From positions 434,001 through 498,000 of the forward strand of contig NZ_JAJFZN010000001.1 of the NCBI RefSeq assembly GCF_020731145.1: a DNA stretch of 64,000 nucleotides. The letters run 5' to 3'. Shown piece after piece: positions 19,447-29,984 of this stretch. Source of the DNA: Sneathiella sp. HT1-7 (lineage in GTDB: Bacteria; Pseudomonadota; Alphaproteobacteria; Sneathiellales; Sneathiellaceae). The position numbers were made by a program, and so were the translations under genes. The number at the start of each line of letters is the position of its first letter. The first letter of the stretch is position 1. Under the pieces are notes generated by a model that was given only the letters and a program-made list of their open reading frames with translations, was not told the origin of the DNA and did not search any database.

Positions 19447-19926
19447 ATGACTGAAACTGCATCACGAGAAAATCTACCCTACCGGCCTTGTGCAGGCATG
19501 ATGGTATTAAACCCAAAGGGACAGGTGTTTGTTGGCCGGCGGATCGATATGGTCACAGAACACTGGCAAATGCCGCAAGGCGGGATCGATCCGGGAGAAG
19601 ACCCTTTTCAGGCCGCCCTTCGTGAACTTGATGAAGAAATTGGCACGCGGAATGTCGAGCTTATCCATGGTCTGGATGAGTGGCTCACATATGACTTACC
19701 GAAGAACCTGATCGGTAAAGTCTGGAAGGGGAAATATCGCGGCCAGCAGCAAAAATGGTTCCTGTTCCGCTATCTAGGCGAGGATCATGACATCAATATT
19801 GAAACGCATCACCCTGAATTCGCCGAATGGAAATGGGCAGAATTTTCAGAACTCCCAAGCCTGATTGTGCCGTTCAAGCGTGATCTTTATGAGACAATTT
19901 TACATAAATTTTCTCCATACATCTGA
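19447..19926 (+). CDS. rppH: RNA 5'-pyrophosphohydrolase RppH
   Basis: Nudix hydrolase that removes pyrophosphate from mRNA 5' ends and starts RNase E-dependent decay. The Nudix box GGIDPGEDPFQAALRELDEE is complete (about residues 42-61), preceded by the family start YRPCAGMMVLNPKGQVFVG. The 159-residue length is standard. It begins two bases after the deacetylase stop and closes the long plus-strand gene run; the AT-rich spacer after it marks the start of a different region. Confidence 0.95.
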   Translation: MTETASRENLPYRPCAGMMVLNPKGQVFVGRRIDMVTEHWQMPQGGIDPGEDPFQAALRELDEEIGTRNVELIHGLDEWLTYDLPKNLIGKVWKGKYRGQQQKWFLFRYLGEDHDINIETHHPEFAEWKWAEFSELPSLIVPFKRDLYETILHKFSPYI

Positions 19927-20069
19927 TTTTCGGCGTGAAATCGGCAACCATCAGCCACAAATTGTGGGCAATAAACTAAATATATGCCGATAATTCCCCA
20001 GATATAGTATTTATATTCTTAACAAAGAATTCGCGTGTTATCTGGTTGTCTTTCCATTTAAGATACGAT

Positions 20070-20112
20070 TATAATATTAACCAATTGTTAACTGTATTTA
20101 ATTTTTTATAGT
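20070..20112 (+). promoter_or_regulatory. CtrA-type binding site with candidate -10 elements
   Basis: TTAA (20077-20080), seven bases, then TTAAC (20088-20092) exactly matches the alphaproteobacterial CtrA consensus TTAA-N7-TTAAC. A TATAAT lies just upstream (20070-20075) and TATAGT downstream (20107-20112); with the latter as -10, the box would cover the -35 region, the usual position for CtrA activation. The site is about 170 bases ahead of the methyltransferase start. Confidence 0.5.
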
Positions 20113-20128
20113 TAACCATTATGGTTAA
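20112..20128. repeat. Palindrome TTAACCAT-T-ATGGTTAA
   Basis: Perfect inverted repeat of eight bases with a one-base centre, 134 bases before the PilZ-methyltransferase gene. Possible operator for a dimeric regulator, or a second binding element for a TTAACC-recognising protein. Confidence 0.5.
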
Positions 20129-20262
20129 TTTTTTGATCAGGTAGAAAACATACTGTTCGTTATTTACTTGTATCGTTAATTCAGAGTTTAACTGGTTGCA
20201 AAATACATATACTACCAGTAGCTTATTTAAAAAATGTCTAGTAATCGTTTAGTGAGCGTAAT

Positions 20263-21723
20263 ATGAAACATTATGAAGAGCTTACCGGGGGCGAAGGGAG
20301 ACGCGTTTTTTATCGCGCCGAACGATTTAACGCGAAGACCCTGATGAGCAGCATTTCGCCTGTTGTTAAAGTCGACGATAAAGCTTTCGATCTTTTCGAT
20401 ATCAGCATGAGCGGAATAAGCTTTGTCAGTCCGCAGAATTTTTCTTGGCTTGAAGAGATGAACAAGGATGTTCCACTCAAGCTGAAGCTAGGATCAACGG
20501 AGATTTTTGTCGGAAACGGCAAAATCCGCCGCATCGAACCACACGAGAGCCAACATAAGGTAGCCATTGAGCTTACTAAGGGATTTCTCGACATACAGAA
20601 AATCCTGGATCAGCATGATGACCTCGCTCTCCAAGAGGCCGTTACCATCGGACTGGCCGATCAATCGCATCTAGTGCCGGCAAGTTACAAGGAAGCAATC
20701 GGCGACGCGGTCTATATGCTCCGCTCCATTCACAAGGTACTGGATAAAGTCGAGAAAGATCTCAACCCGGAAGATTCCCGGCGTGACGAACGGATAAAGG
20801 ACATTATCCTTGCCTGCGAGACAAAGGCGCTGTCCCGCTGGGAAGAAATTTCCAAAAGATGCCTGCAGATCACTAAAGATCTCGGCGATGATGAGGCGGC
20901 CATTGCAGCGACCAAAACATATACCGAATTGGTGTTAACGCCGGAATTATTACCTGGCGCGAGCTGGAACAGGGCTTATATGAAACCTCTCGGCTATCCG
21001 GGAGATTATCAAGTCATGAATTACGCTTATAATCTCTCCCTGGAAGGAGATACAGCCTACGCAAAATTTTGCCACAGGCTAGGCACTTCCACCGGTGAAT
21101 TTATCACGACGCGCATGACCATGACTAAGCAGGCCATCGCCAAATTGAGCAACGGCGCGGCGGCAAGAGGCCAGAAAACCTTCAGAGTGGCCAGTCTTGG
21201 GTGCGGACCGGCGCAGGAAGTCGCAAATTTCCTTAAATCAATGACTCCACCGTTGAACATGGAATTTACCCTGATCGATCAGGACCATGATGCCCTTTCA
21301 TATGCCTATAACAGTACATACCCGCAAGTTGCCAGGCTGGAAGGAAAAGCTTCCGTCAAATGCTTGCACGCGACGTTCCTTGAGTTCCTCGCTACTGGCA
21401 AGCTGTTCAGAAAGCTGGAAAAGCAGGATATGATCTATGCGGTTGGTCTTGCCGATTACCTTGGCAAGAAAAGGGCGACAAGAATGGTCGACGACCTTTA
21501 CGCTAATCTTGTCCCCGGCGGAACGCTGATGATTGGCTGCATGAGGACTTCAGACACAAGTCTGGAGTGGCAGGTCGAATATGCTGTTGACTGGACATTG
21601 GTGCATCGGACAGAAGACGAAATGCTAGACCTTGCACGTAATCTCGATGGTAATGCGACACGGGAAATTTCAGTTGATTCAACAGGTCACTGCCATTTAT
21701 TGATCGTTACCAAACCGCTGTAA
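20263..21723 (+). CDS. PilZ domain fused to SAM-dependent methyltransferase
   Basis: A 486-residue protein. Residues 1-115 look like a PilZ domain with the complete c-di-GMP-binding signature: R14xxxR18 (RVFYR) and D46xSxxG51 (DISMSG). Residues 120-230 are helical. Residues 235-486 resemble a family annotated as EF/3-hydroxypalmitate methyl ester synthases, with KPLGYPGDYQVMNYAYN (241-257), the SAM-binding VASLGCGPAQEV (309-320), an acidic LIDQD (337-341) and YAVGLADYL (392-400). Predicted role: methylation of an unknown substrate under c-di-GMP control. Domain limits are seen in the sequence; substrate is not. A CtrA-type box lies upstream; a PleC-like kinase gene converges 46 bases downstream. 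Confidence 0.75.
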   Translation: MKHYEELTGGEGRRVFYRAERFNAKTLMSSISPVVKVDDKAFDLFDISMSGISFVSPQNFSWLEEMNKDVPLKLKLGSTEIFVGNGKIRRIEPHESQHKVAIELTKGFLDIQKILDQHDDLALQEAVTIGLADQSHLVPASYKEAIGDAVYMLRSIHKVLDKVEKDLNPEDSRRDERIKDIILACETKALSRWEEISKRCLQITKDLGDDEAAIAATKTYTELVLTPELLPGASWNRAYMKPLGYPGDYQVMNYAYNLSLEGDTAYAKFCHRLGTSTGEFITTRMTMTKQAIAKLSNGAAARGQKTFRVASLGCGPAQEVANFLKSMTPPLNMEFTLIDQDHDALSYAYNSTYPQVARLEGKASVKCLHATFLEFLATGKLFRKLEKQDMIYAVGLADYLGKKRATRMVDDLYANLVPGGTLMIGCMRTSDTSLEWQVEYAVDWTLVHRTEDEMLDLARNLDGNATREISVDSTGHCHLLIVTKPL

Positions 21724-21769
21724 AACCTTTGCTGTTGAAAACAAAGGCTGCACTGTCGCCGGCCAATTA

Positions 21770-23215
21770 TTAGACCTGCGCCATTAGCTTTTTGTTTTCA
21801 CCACCCGAATGCTGATAGATCAATCTTTCTTTCGGGAATTCAACGATGGCGACGGTACCTTCTCCGAGTTCGCTATCCAGTGAGATGGTGCCGTTATGCA
21901 GTTCCATAATGTTCTTGGTTAGTGGTAATCCGAGGCCTGTTCCCTCATAATTCCGCGCCATTGAACTTTCAATCTGCACGAACGGTGCAAAGACTTTTTC
22001 AATATTCTCCGGATCAATACCAATACCGGTATCCTTTATCCGGATAGCAAGATTACCTGATGCCTTTTCCTCAAAGCTGATCGCCACGGAACCGCCTTTG
22101 TGAGTAAACTTCACAGCGTTGGAAAAGAGATTGAGAAACACCTGCGCCAGCAAGCGTGGATCACCAACCATCTGATAGCCATGCACCGGTACATCGAAAG
22201 CAAGACGCACGCCGCGTTCCGCCGCGTGATCGCGAATAATCCGAAGCGTAGAATTGACGACATCAACGATGGATACTTCTTCCTCTTGCAAGATCAGCTT
22301 GCCAGCTTCTGCTTTCGAAAGATCGAGAATATCGTTGATTATGCTTAAAAGATGCTGACCACTGACATTAATGTCCTTGGAGTATTCCTTATATTGATCC
22401 TTGCCAAGCGGACCAAACATCTCTTTTTCGAGAATTTCGGAAAAGCCGATAATTGCATTGAGCGGTGTCCGAAGTTCATGAGACATAATAGCCAGAAACT
22501 CAGATTTCGAATGATTGGCGGCCTGTGCTTTTTCCGCCAGAACATCACTCTTCACCCGCTCTTTATCGAGCATCTGCATATTGATGAAATCTTTTCGCCG
22601 TGCAAGCTCCTGAATGTAACTTGCGAAAACACTCATCGCGGCGGCACAAACAAGGAAAAAGCCATTTTCGAATAATTCCAGAAACGGCACAGGATTGATG
22701 AATAATGTCACTGTAAAATACAGAAACAACAAAATAATTATTACGGCCGTCGCATAAAGGAACCGAACAGGTGGCACGCAGCAGGTATATATGAAAACCG
22801 GTACTAGGCCCGCGAAATAGATGGAGCCGCCAATCGGATCTGCAATCGCGATCATAGCTATAACGCCTGACCCGCTTGCTAGAACACAGACAGCAGAGAT
22901 TGGCTGGGCATAAGGTTTTGTTGGCGCCCAGAATGTTGCAACAGCGGCAAGAATGAATATCGGGCAGATGATCAAAAACCGAATTGCCCAGGCCTCATAA
23001 AGCACCTCGGGAATTGCGTAAGCGTCCAGTAATGCAAAAGTTACATAGATAAGAACAGCGCCGGCTAAAGATAAACGCATCACAGGCAAAGCTTTTTCTA
23101 GCTCTAGCGCATTATGGAGCTTCTCCACTTCCTTTTCTTTAAAGTGAAGAGAAAATATATCAATTTTGAATTTGCCGTCGCCAAAATGCTTAGCAATTCG
23201 TCCGAAGGACATCAT
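21770..23215 (-). CDS. PleC/PdhS-like membrane sensor histidine kinase
   Basis: A 481-residue hybrid-free sensor kinase. About six transmembrane helices (residues 48-200) form the sensor, with no large periplasmic domain; a short coiled linker (205-238) leads to HisKA with phospho-acceptor His246 in MSHELRTPLNAIIGFSE, then HATPase_c with N366 (FLNLFSNAVKFT), G1 KDTGIGID (394-401) and G2 GTGLGLPLTK (425-434). The stretch after the H-box (EMFGPLGKDQYKEY, SGQHLLSIINDILDLSKAEAGK) closely resembles PleC/DivJ/PdhS kinases that act on DivK-type regulators. No response regulator gene is adjacent. A perfect CtrA-type box lies 83 bases upstream. Two ATG codons occur at the start. Confidence 0.9.
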   Translation of the reverse strand: MMSFGRIAKHFGDGKFKIDIFSLHFKEKEVEKLHNALELEKALPVMRLSLAGAVLIYVTFALLDAYAIPEVLYEAWAIRFLIICPIFILAAVATFWAPTKPYAQPISAVCVLASGSGVIAMIAIADPIGGSIYFAGLVPVFIYTCCVPPVRFLYATAVIIILLFLYFTVTLFINPVPFLELFENGFFLVCAAAMSVFASYIQELARRKDFINMQMLDKERVKSDVLAEKAQAANHSKSEFLAIMSHELRTPLNAIIGFSEILEKEMFGPLGKDQYKEYSKDINVSGQHLLSIINDILDLSKAEAGKLILQEEEVSIVDVVNSTLRIIRDHAAERGVRLAFDVPVHGYQMVGDPRLLAQVFLNLFSNAVKFTHKGGSVAISFEEKASGNLAIRIKDTGIGIDPENIEKVFAPFVQIESSMARNYEGTGLGLPLTKNIMELHNGTISLDSELGEGTVAIVEFPKERLIYQHSGGENKKLMAQV

Positions 23216-23297
23216 GTATATTTTCTAACCTGTTTTTATGGGTAATTTTTCTTTCACCCAATACTCTTTTCCACTTTAAAAACATAGAATATAAAGG

Positions 23298-23313
23298 TTA
23301 ATGAGGCGTTAAA
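23298..23313 (-). promoter_or_regulatory. CtrA-type binding site upstream of the histidine kinase gene
   Basis: Read on the minus strand the sequence is TTAA-CGCCTCA-TTAAC, an exact match to TTAA-N7-TTAAC pointing toward the kinase gene. TATATT follows two bases further on, so the site could either activate or cover the promoter. It is 83 bases from the start codon. Confidence 0.5.
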
Positions 23314-23370
23314 CGGCCTACTTTTGCTCATATTTTAGCAATTTAAAATATACAATATACCCCGGATTTC

Positions 23371-24711
23371 CTAGCGTTTGATGAATGCCCGATACAGTAT
23401 GTTCGGCTTAGCCAACTTGATCGGCTTGTCAACAAAATGCATAACCTTGTAGAACTGATTTGCGACATCCGGGTCATTCGCAGACATAATTTTATCTTTA
23501 AACCAGCGGGTAATCGCAAAACTTCCCGGTCGTTTTCCCTTTGTGGCTGGGTACTTGAAATCCTCACCCACTGCCATACCCCAGGAAATGTCGAGTACCT
23601 TGGCTATCTCCTTAAAAAAGCCGCCCGCCAGGTTATCTATATACGGATCGCCTTTAGAGACCTTTTGTTCCAAAAGTTTCTGAAGAGCCTGCGCCTCCAG
23701 CGCCGCAACCGTAATTCCCTGACCAAAGAAAGGGTTGGCCCGGCATACTGCGTCCCCCATCACGAGCAGACCCTTTGGGAAATGTTTTAATTCTTCGAAG
23801 TGCCGGCGCACAGCTTTCTTGAACTTGAATGAATGCAGGTCACCAATAAGGCTCGCTTGGGATACGGCATTGAACACATCCGGTTCCGGTAATGATTTCA
23901 AGAATCCTAGGAAACCATCGATTTCCGTTGGCGGATAATCGCCGCAGTAACCCGCAGCCGTCACCATCCATTTGCCACCCTCAACGGGCACAAATGCCCC
24001 ACCACGGGTTCCCTCCGGGGCTTTTGGGTATATGAGAATACTCTTCCATTTATCTTGCCAATTCTCGGGTATTTCAAAGAAACCGCTCGAATAGGCAAAA
24101 TCAGGCTCGACGACACTCTCCCTCGGGATTGGAAAGTTAAAGGCAGAAAGTTGTTTCAACAAATCCGTTCCCGCGCCTGAGGCATCAAGTACTAGATCCG
24201 CTTTTTGCTCGCTCTCCTCGCCAGTTGCAATATCCTGAACTGTTACAGATTCAACTTTCTTTCCAGTTGGGTCGAGCCCGTAATGCAGACTGCGCCGTCC
24301 ATACTGAATGTTGATGTTGTCAATACGTGAAACCTGGGAGCGCAATACATGCTCCAACATCGGTCGAGACTGAAAGAAAGTGGTCATTCCATTTTTAAAG
24401 GGGGGCAACCAATTACCTGCCAGATGCCAACGAACGTCCTTGCCAAGAACAGCATTCGTCGCCCCTTTTTGAAGCAGGTCATCCACTATTCCCGGAACCA
24501 GATCCGACAGCGCCTTCTCTCCGGCCTTCAGCAGGACGTGAATATGATGGCCTTGAGGAACCCCTTTGCGCGGACCCGGCTCTTTTGGCTCGGCGTCCCT
24601 TTCAATTATCGTGACTTCTGTAAAATAGTCCGCCAAAACGCGGCCAGACAACAATCCGGCAAAGCCGCTACCAATAACAATTGCCCTTTTCCCAAGTTCC
24701 CGATGCGGCAT
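23371..24711 (-). CDS. FAD-dependent oxidoreductase of unknown substrate
   Basis: A 446-residue flavoprotein. The Rossmann motif AIVIGSGFAGLLSGR (about 9-23) binds FAD, ERDAEPKEPGPRKGVPQGHH resembles monooxygenase/reductase family regions, and GDAVCRANPFFGQGI (about 320-334) is the second FAD motif of the PHBH/geranylgeranyl-reductase-like group. Best read as a monooxygenase- or halogenase-like hydroxylase or reductase acting on a hydrophobic molecule; no specific reaction can be assigned. No signal peptide is visible. It lies upstream of the kinase gene on the same strand with a 155-base gap, so it may or may not be cotranscribed. Confidence 0.8.
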   Translation of the reverse strand: MPHRELGKRAIVIGSGFAGLLSGRVLADYFTEVTIIERDAEPKEPGPRKGVPQGHHIHVLLKAGEKALSDLVPGIVDDLLQKGATNAVLGKDVRWHLAGNWLPPFKNGMTTFFQSRPMLEHVLRSQVSRIDNINIQYGRRSLHYGLDPTGKKVESVTVQDIATGEESEQKADLVLDASGAGTDLLKQLSAFNFPIPRESVVEPDFAYSSGFFEIPENWQDKWKSILIYPKAPEGTRGGAFVPVEGGKWMVTAAGYCGDYPPTEIDGFLGFLKSLPEPDVFNAVSQASLIGDLHSFKFKKAVRRHFEELKHFPKGLLVMGDAVCRANPFFGQGITVAALEAQALQKLLEQKVSKGDPYIDNLAGGFFKEIAKVLDISWGMAVGEDFKYPATKGKRPGSFAITRWFKDKIMSANDPDVANQFYKVMHFVDKPIKLAKPNILYRAFIKR

Positions 24712-24827
24712 TAAACTACAAAACCTCCGTCATGATAGGCAGCTACTCTCAACTTTTTCTGGCGACTCTCCGCAACCGGCTCAGCGACTGCTAACTCTTG
24801 AAATGCCGCCCGAAAATAAAGTCAGGC

Positions 24828-24859
24828 AATAAAAAAAGAGGCCCGAATAGGCCCCTTTT
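24828..24859 (-). terminator. Terminator of the atp operon
   Basis: On the minus strand AAAGGGGCC and GGCCTCTTT form a nine-base-pair stem with one G-T pair and a six-base loop, followed by a T run. It lies 24 bases after the atpC stop. Confidence 0.85.
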
Positions 24860-24882
24860 ATATTAACTATGACAATATTTGC

Positions 24883-25284
24883 TTAATTCATCGCATCCAG
24901 CAGTTGCTGCAAGTGGTCCCGGTTTTCCGCGGCGCGGCGACGAGTTTCATCATCCTTCGCATCTTCTTCATCCTCGCGAGCATTCTGGATGCGCTGTTCC
25001 AGATTAGCTTGGTCAAGATCGGCAACGTAAACGGCCTCTTCTGCGAGAACGGTCAATTTATCATTGGAAACTTCAGCAAATCCGCCATTAACGAAAATGC
25101 GCTCTTTTTCCTTATCGCCTTCATAGATGCTGATTACACCGGGCCGCAGCGATGACGTAATCGGTGAATGACCCGCCAAAACGCCGAAATCTCCTTCGGC
25201 GCCTGGCAGCACAACCATTTCAAACTCATCCGAAAGCAAAAGCTTTTCGGGAGACACCAAATCCATGGTGATCATGTCAGCCAT
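24883..25284 (-). CDS. atpC: ATP synthase F1 subunit epsilon
   Basis: Central-stalk subunit that inhibits ATP hydrolysis and links gamma to the c-ring. The 133-residue protein has the N-terminal beta-sandwich signature MVVLPGAEGDFGVLAGHSP and a C-terminal helical hairpin (about 95-133). Last gene of atpHAGDC, 26 bases after atpD and followed by the operon terminator. Confidence 0.96.
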   Translation of the reverse strand: MADMITMDLVSPEKLLLSDEFEMVVLPGAEGDFGVLAGHSPITSSLRPGVISIYEGDKEKERIFVNGGFAEVSNDKLTVLAEEAVYVADLDQANLEQRIQNAREDEEDAKDDETRRRAAENRDHLQQLLDAMN

Positions 25285-25310
25285 CTCAATACTCCTTCAG
25301 GCGGCGATGA

Positions 25311-26756
<1,446 letters not shown>

Positions 26757-26782
26757 TCAGTTCTTAACAATCGATTGAGAAG

Positions 26783-27661
26783 CTACAGAGCTTCCGCACC
26801 GGATATAATTTCAATTAGTTCGCTCGTGATCGCAGCCTGACGTTCACGGTTATATTGCAGGGTCAATTTATCGATCATTTCCCCAGCATTTCGTGTTGCA
26901 TTTTCCATTGCCGACATACGCGCGCCTTGTTCAGAGGCGGAGTTTTCGAGAAGCGCCCGGAAAATCTGCACAGACAGATTCCGAGGCAGCAATTCTGCGA
27001 GAATTTCTTCCTCATCCGGCTCATATTCGTAAACAACATCACTTGTCTCTGTCGTAGCATTTTCAGTTACAGGTGCAGGAATGATCTGCTGCCCCTGAAC
27101 CTCCTGTGTCATGACCGAAACAAACTTCGCATAAAAAATCGTGCAGACATCAAATTCACCAGCATCGAACATTCCCAGCACACGATGAGCAATCGGCAAA
27201 GCGTCGCTGAACCCGATCCGCTTGGAACCGGAAAGATCGACCAGATCAATGATCAGATGACCATACTTCCGCTTGAGGGCATCACGCCCCTTCTTACCGA
27301 CACAGAGGATTTTGACTTCCTTGCCCGACGCGATAAGCTTGTCGACCCGCTGCGAAACTGCTTTGGCGATCGAGTTATTGAAACCACCGCAAAGGCCACG
27401 TTCACCGGTTGCCGCAATGATCAGGTGCCGCTGATCACTACCCGTTCCAGACAAAAGCTTCGGCGCATCATCACGACCAGCCATTCCACTCGCGAGTGAC
27501 GCCATCATGCTGTCCATACGCTCAGCATAGGGACGTGCAGCATTCGCGGCTTCTTCCGCATGACGGAGTTTCGCCGCCGCCACCATTTTCATGGCTTTAG
27601 TGATCTTTTGCGTCGATTTAACGCTACCGATCCGATTTTTGAGTTCCTTAAGGTTCGCCAT
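26783..27661 (-). CDS. atpG: ATP synthase F1 subunit gamma
   Basis: Rotating shaft subunit. It begins [20 protein letters not shown], has the GLCGGFN motif near residue 90 and ends with the conserved [20 protein letters not shown] helix. The length of 292 is typical. Lies between atpA and atpD with a 31-base gap after atpA. Confidence 0.96.
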   Translation of the reverse strand: MANLKELKNRIGSVKSTQKITKAMKMVAAAKLRHAEEAANAARPYAERMDSMMASLASGMAGRDDAPKLLSGTGSDQRHLIIAATGERGLCGGFNNSIAKAVSQRVDKLIASGKEVKILCVGKKGRDALKRKYGHLIIDLVDLSGSKRIGFSDALPIAHRVLGMFDAGEFDVCTIFYAKFVSVMTQEVQGQQIIPAPVTENATTETSDVVYEYEPDEEEILAELLPRNLSVQIFRALLENSASEQGARMSAMENATRNAGEMIDKLTLQYNRERQAAITSELIEIISGAEAL

Positions 27662-27692
27662 GTTACGGCTATCCCTTTCCTAAGCTCAACTT

Positions 27693-29222
27693 TTACGCAA
27701 ACGTCTTCGAGAAGCCGTCAAGAATGTCATTCAACTTCGCTTCGCTTTCACTGGACAGCGCGCTTTCTTTCAGGATGGTATCCAGAAGATCCTGATGTTT
27801 GGCGTGCATTTCAGAGAGAAGCTGCTTTTCAAAGTCTCCAATCTGACCAACTGCGATACCGTCAAGATAACCCCGCACACCGGCGAAGATCACGACGACC
27901 TGCTCTTCCATAGTCAGCGGGCTGTACTGCGGCTGCTTCAACAACTCAGTCAGGCGTGCACCGCGCGCCAACAAGCGCTGTGTCGCGGCGTCAAGATCAG
28001 AACCGAACTGCGCGAAAGCCGCCATTTCACGATACTGCGCGAGTTCCAACTTGATAGACCCGGAGACCTGCTTCATGGCTTTCGTCTGTGCAGATGAACC
28101 CACACGAGAGACCGACAGACCAACGTTAATGGCCGGGCGAATACCTTGATAGAACAGCTCCGTTTCCAGGAAGATCTGACCGTCGGTAATGGAGATCACG
28201 TTAGTCGGGATATAGGCTGACACGTCACCTGCCTGAGTTTCAATAACAGGCAAAGCTGTCATGGAACCGGAGCCATTGTCTTCGTTCAGCTTCGCCGAGC
28301 GTTCCAGCAGGCGAGAATGAAGATAGAAAACATCCCCCGGATAAGCTTCACGTCCTGGCGGACGGCGAAGCAACAAGGACATTTGACGATACGCAACAGC
28401 CTGCTTCGACAAATCATCATAGATGATCAGTGAGTGCATACCGTTATCGCGGAAATATTCAGCCATCGCGCAGCCTGTGAAAGGCGCGAGATACTGCAAC
28501 GGCGCCGGATCGGAAGCCGTAGCCGCAACAACGATGGAATATTCAAGCGCCCCGTTTTCTTCAAGTGTTTTCACAACTTGCGCAACAGTAGAGCGCTTCT
28601 GCCCAATCACGACATAAACGCAATAGAGCTTCTTGCCTTCATCGTCTCCGGCATTTACCGATTTCTGATTGAGGATGGCGTCAACGGCAACAGCCGTCTT
28701 ACCCGTCTGGCGGTCACCAATGATCAGCTCACGCTGCCCACGTCCAACCGGCACGAGACTGTCAATAGCCTTAAGGCCTGTCATCATCGGCTCATGCACA
28801 GATTTACGTGGCATGATGCCCGGTGCCTTAACGTCAACCCGGCGGGTTTCAGTGGCGTCGATCGGACCCTTGCCATCGATGGGGTTACCAAGACCATCAA
28901 CAACCCGACCCAGCAACCCTTTGCCAACGCCGGTTTCAACAATCGCGCCCGTCCGCTTCACCGTGTCGCCTTCGCGGATGTCCCGGTCAGAACCGAAAAT
29001 CACGACACCGACGTTATCGGTTTCAAGGTTCAGGGCCAGCCCCTTAATACCACCTGGAAATTCGACCATTTCACCGGCCTGAATATTGTCCAGACCATAT
29101 ACGCGTGCCACACCGTCACCGACGGAAAGCACCTGGCCAACTTCTGAGACTTCAGCTTGCGTGTCAAAACCCGCAATCTGTTGTTTAAGAATTTCGGAAA
29201 TTTCTGCGGCGCGGATGTCCAT
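27693..29222 (-). CDS. atpA: ATP synthase F1 subunit alpha
   Basis: Non-catalytic nucleotide-binding subunit of F1, 509 residues from [12 protein letters not shown]. It carries GDRQTGKT (Walker A) and the [20 protein letters not shown] family segment. The ATG at 29222 overlaps the atpH stop (TGATG) and has an AAGGGG sequence seven bases upstream; a GTG one codon earlier is in frame but not needed. Confidence 0.97.
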   Translation of the reverse strand: MDIRAAEISEILKQQIAGFDTQAEVSEVGQVLSVGDGVARVYGLDNIQAGEMVEFPGGIKGLALNLETDNVGVVIFGSDRDIREGDTVKRTGAIVETGVGKGLLGRVVDGLGNPIDGKGPIDATETRRVDVKAPGIMPRKSVHEPMMTGLKAIDSLVPVGRGQRELIIGDRQTGKTAVAVDAILNQKSVNAGDDEGKKLYCVYVVIGQKRSTVAQVVKTLEENGALEYSIVVAATASDPAPLQYLAPFTGCAMAEYFRDNGMHSLIIYDDLSKQAVAYRQMSLLLRRPPGREAYPGDVFYLHSRLLERSAKLNEDNGSGSMTALPVIETQAGDVSAYIPTNVISITDGQIFLETELFYQGIRPAINVGLSVSRVGSSAQTKAMKQVSGSIKLELAQYREMAAFAQFGSDLDAATQRLLARGARLTELLKQPQYSPLTMEEQVVVIFAGVRGYLDGIAVGQIGDFEKQLLSEMHAKHQDLLDTILKESALSSESEAKLNDILDGFSKTFA

Positions 29223-29782
29223 CACCCAACCCCTTTCATCGCAAACTTAAGATTCTGAAGTTTAGTCCGGATCGAGTTATCGACCATTCGTGAACCAACC
29301 TTTATTACCAGGCCCCCAATCAGGCTCTCATCGACATCCGATTCGAGACTAACATCACTGCCGATGGCAGATTTAAGGGCCGATGACACAGCGTTTAGCT
29401 GACTTTCACTGAGTTTCTTGGCAGAACTGACACGGGCAACAACCTCACCACGCTCAGCTGCAAGCAATTGATTATAAGCCCCGATCATGCCAGGTAGCGC
29501 AAAAAGCCGACGGTTCTGCGCAACGGTTCCGATGAACCGGCGGACCAGATCGCCAACATCCAGCTTTTCAAGGACGGCGCCCATCGCACGGGCCTGATCA
29601 GCGCGGCTGATAATCGGGCTTTTAACAAGACGGGCGAGATCTTTATTCTCATCCATCATTGAATTAAGTGTCGCCAGATCACCGGCGACGGCATCAAGTT
29701 CTTTGGCCGAAACAGCCAAATCAAACAGAGCCGTTGCATAACGACCCGCGATACCGGAAACTGTTATGTTCTCAGCTGACAA
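29222..29782 (-). CDS. atpH: ATP synthase F1 subunit delta
   Basis: Peripheral-stalk subunit that joins F1 to the b subunits. The 186-residue protein has an N-terminal helical domain ([14 protein letters not shown]) and the C-terminal signature [23 protein letters not shown] split across residues 150-175. It is the first gene of the operon. As in other alphaproteobacteria, the Fo genes atpB, atpE and atpF are not here. Confidence 0.95.
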   Translation of the reverse strand: MSAENITVSGIAGRYATALFDLAVSAKELDAVAGDLATLNSMMDENKDLARLVKSPIISRADQARAMGAVLEKLDVGDLVRRFIGTVAQNRRLFALPGMIGAYNQLLAAERGEVVARVSSAKKLSESQLNAVSSALKSAIGSDVSLESDVDESLIGGLVIKVGSRMVDNSIRTKLQNLKFAMKGVG

Positions 29783-29846
29783 GAAACGATCCCCAGGACT
29801 GAAAAAAGACGTGAATTACGTCCGACAAAATTGAAATCCCCCTCCC

Positions 29847-29878
29847 GAATAGACACCCTTTCAGGTCCCCAACGTCAA
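29847..29878 (-). promoter_or_regulatory. Weak candidate promoter for atpHAGDC
   Basis: On the minus strand a good -35 element TTGACG (29873-29878) is followed by a poor -10 region (GTCTATT, 29848-29854). Bases 29783-29984 between atpH and priA hold no gene. Confidence 0.3.
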
Positions 29879-29984
29879 GGCACGGGGTTATTAGCACAGG
29901 GAATTCCGGGTGGCAATATGCTGCACACCAGTTTATTCACCAAATTTTCTATTTTGCGACCCGACTACCCGATAAATCCCATTT

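Larger units (their letters stand above)
19927..20262. other. AT-rich intergenic regulatory region (336 bp)
   Basis: No gene is visible. The stretch is much richer in A and T than its neighbours and contains several TTAAC/GTTAA elements: a full CtrA-type box at 20077-20092, a palindrome at 20112-20128 and a near-match TTAA-N8-TTAAC at 20176-20092+100 (bases 20176-20192). It separates rppH from the methyltransferase gene and is probably the latter's promoter region. Confidence 0.6.

Noticed and set aside
21724-21769. Bidirectional terminator between the methyltransferase and kinase genes
   Set aside because: CCTTTG and CAAAGG can pair over six bases around a ten-base loop, but the stem is weak and has no T run, so it was not listed as a feature.
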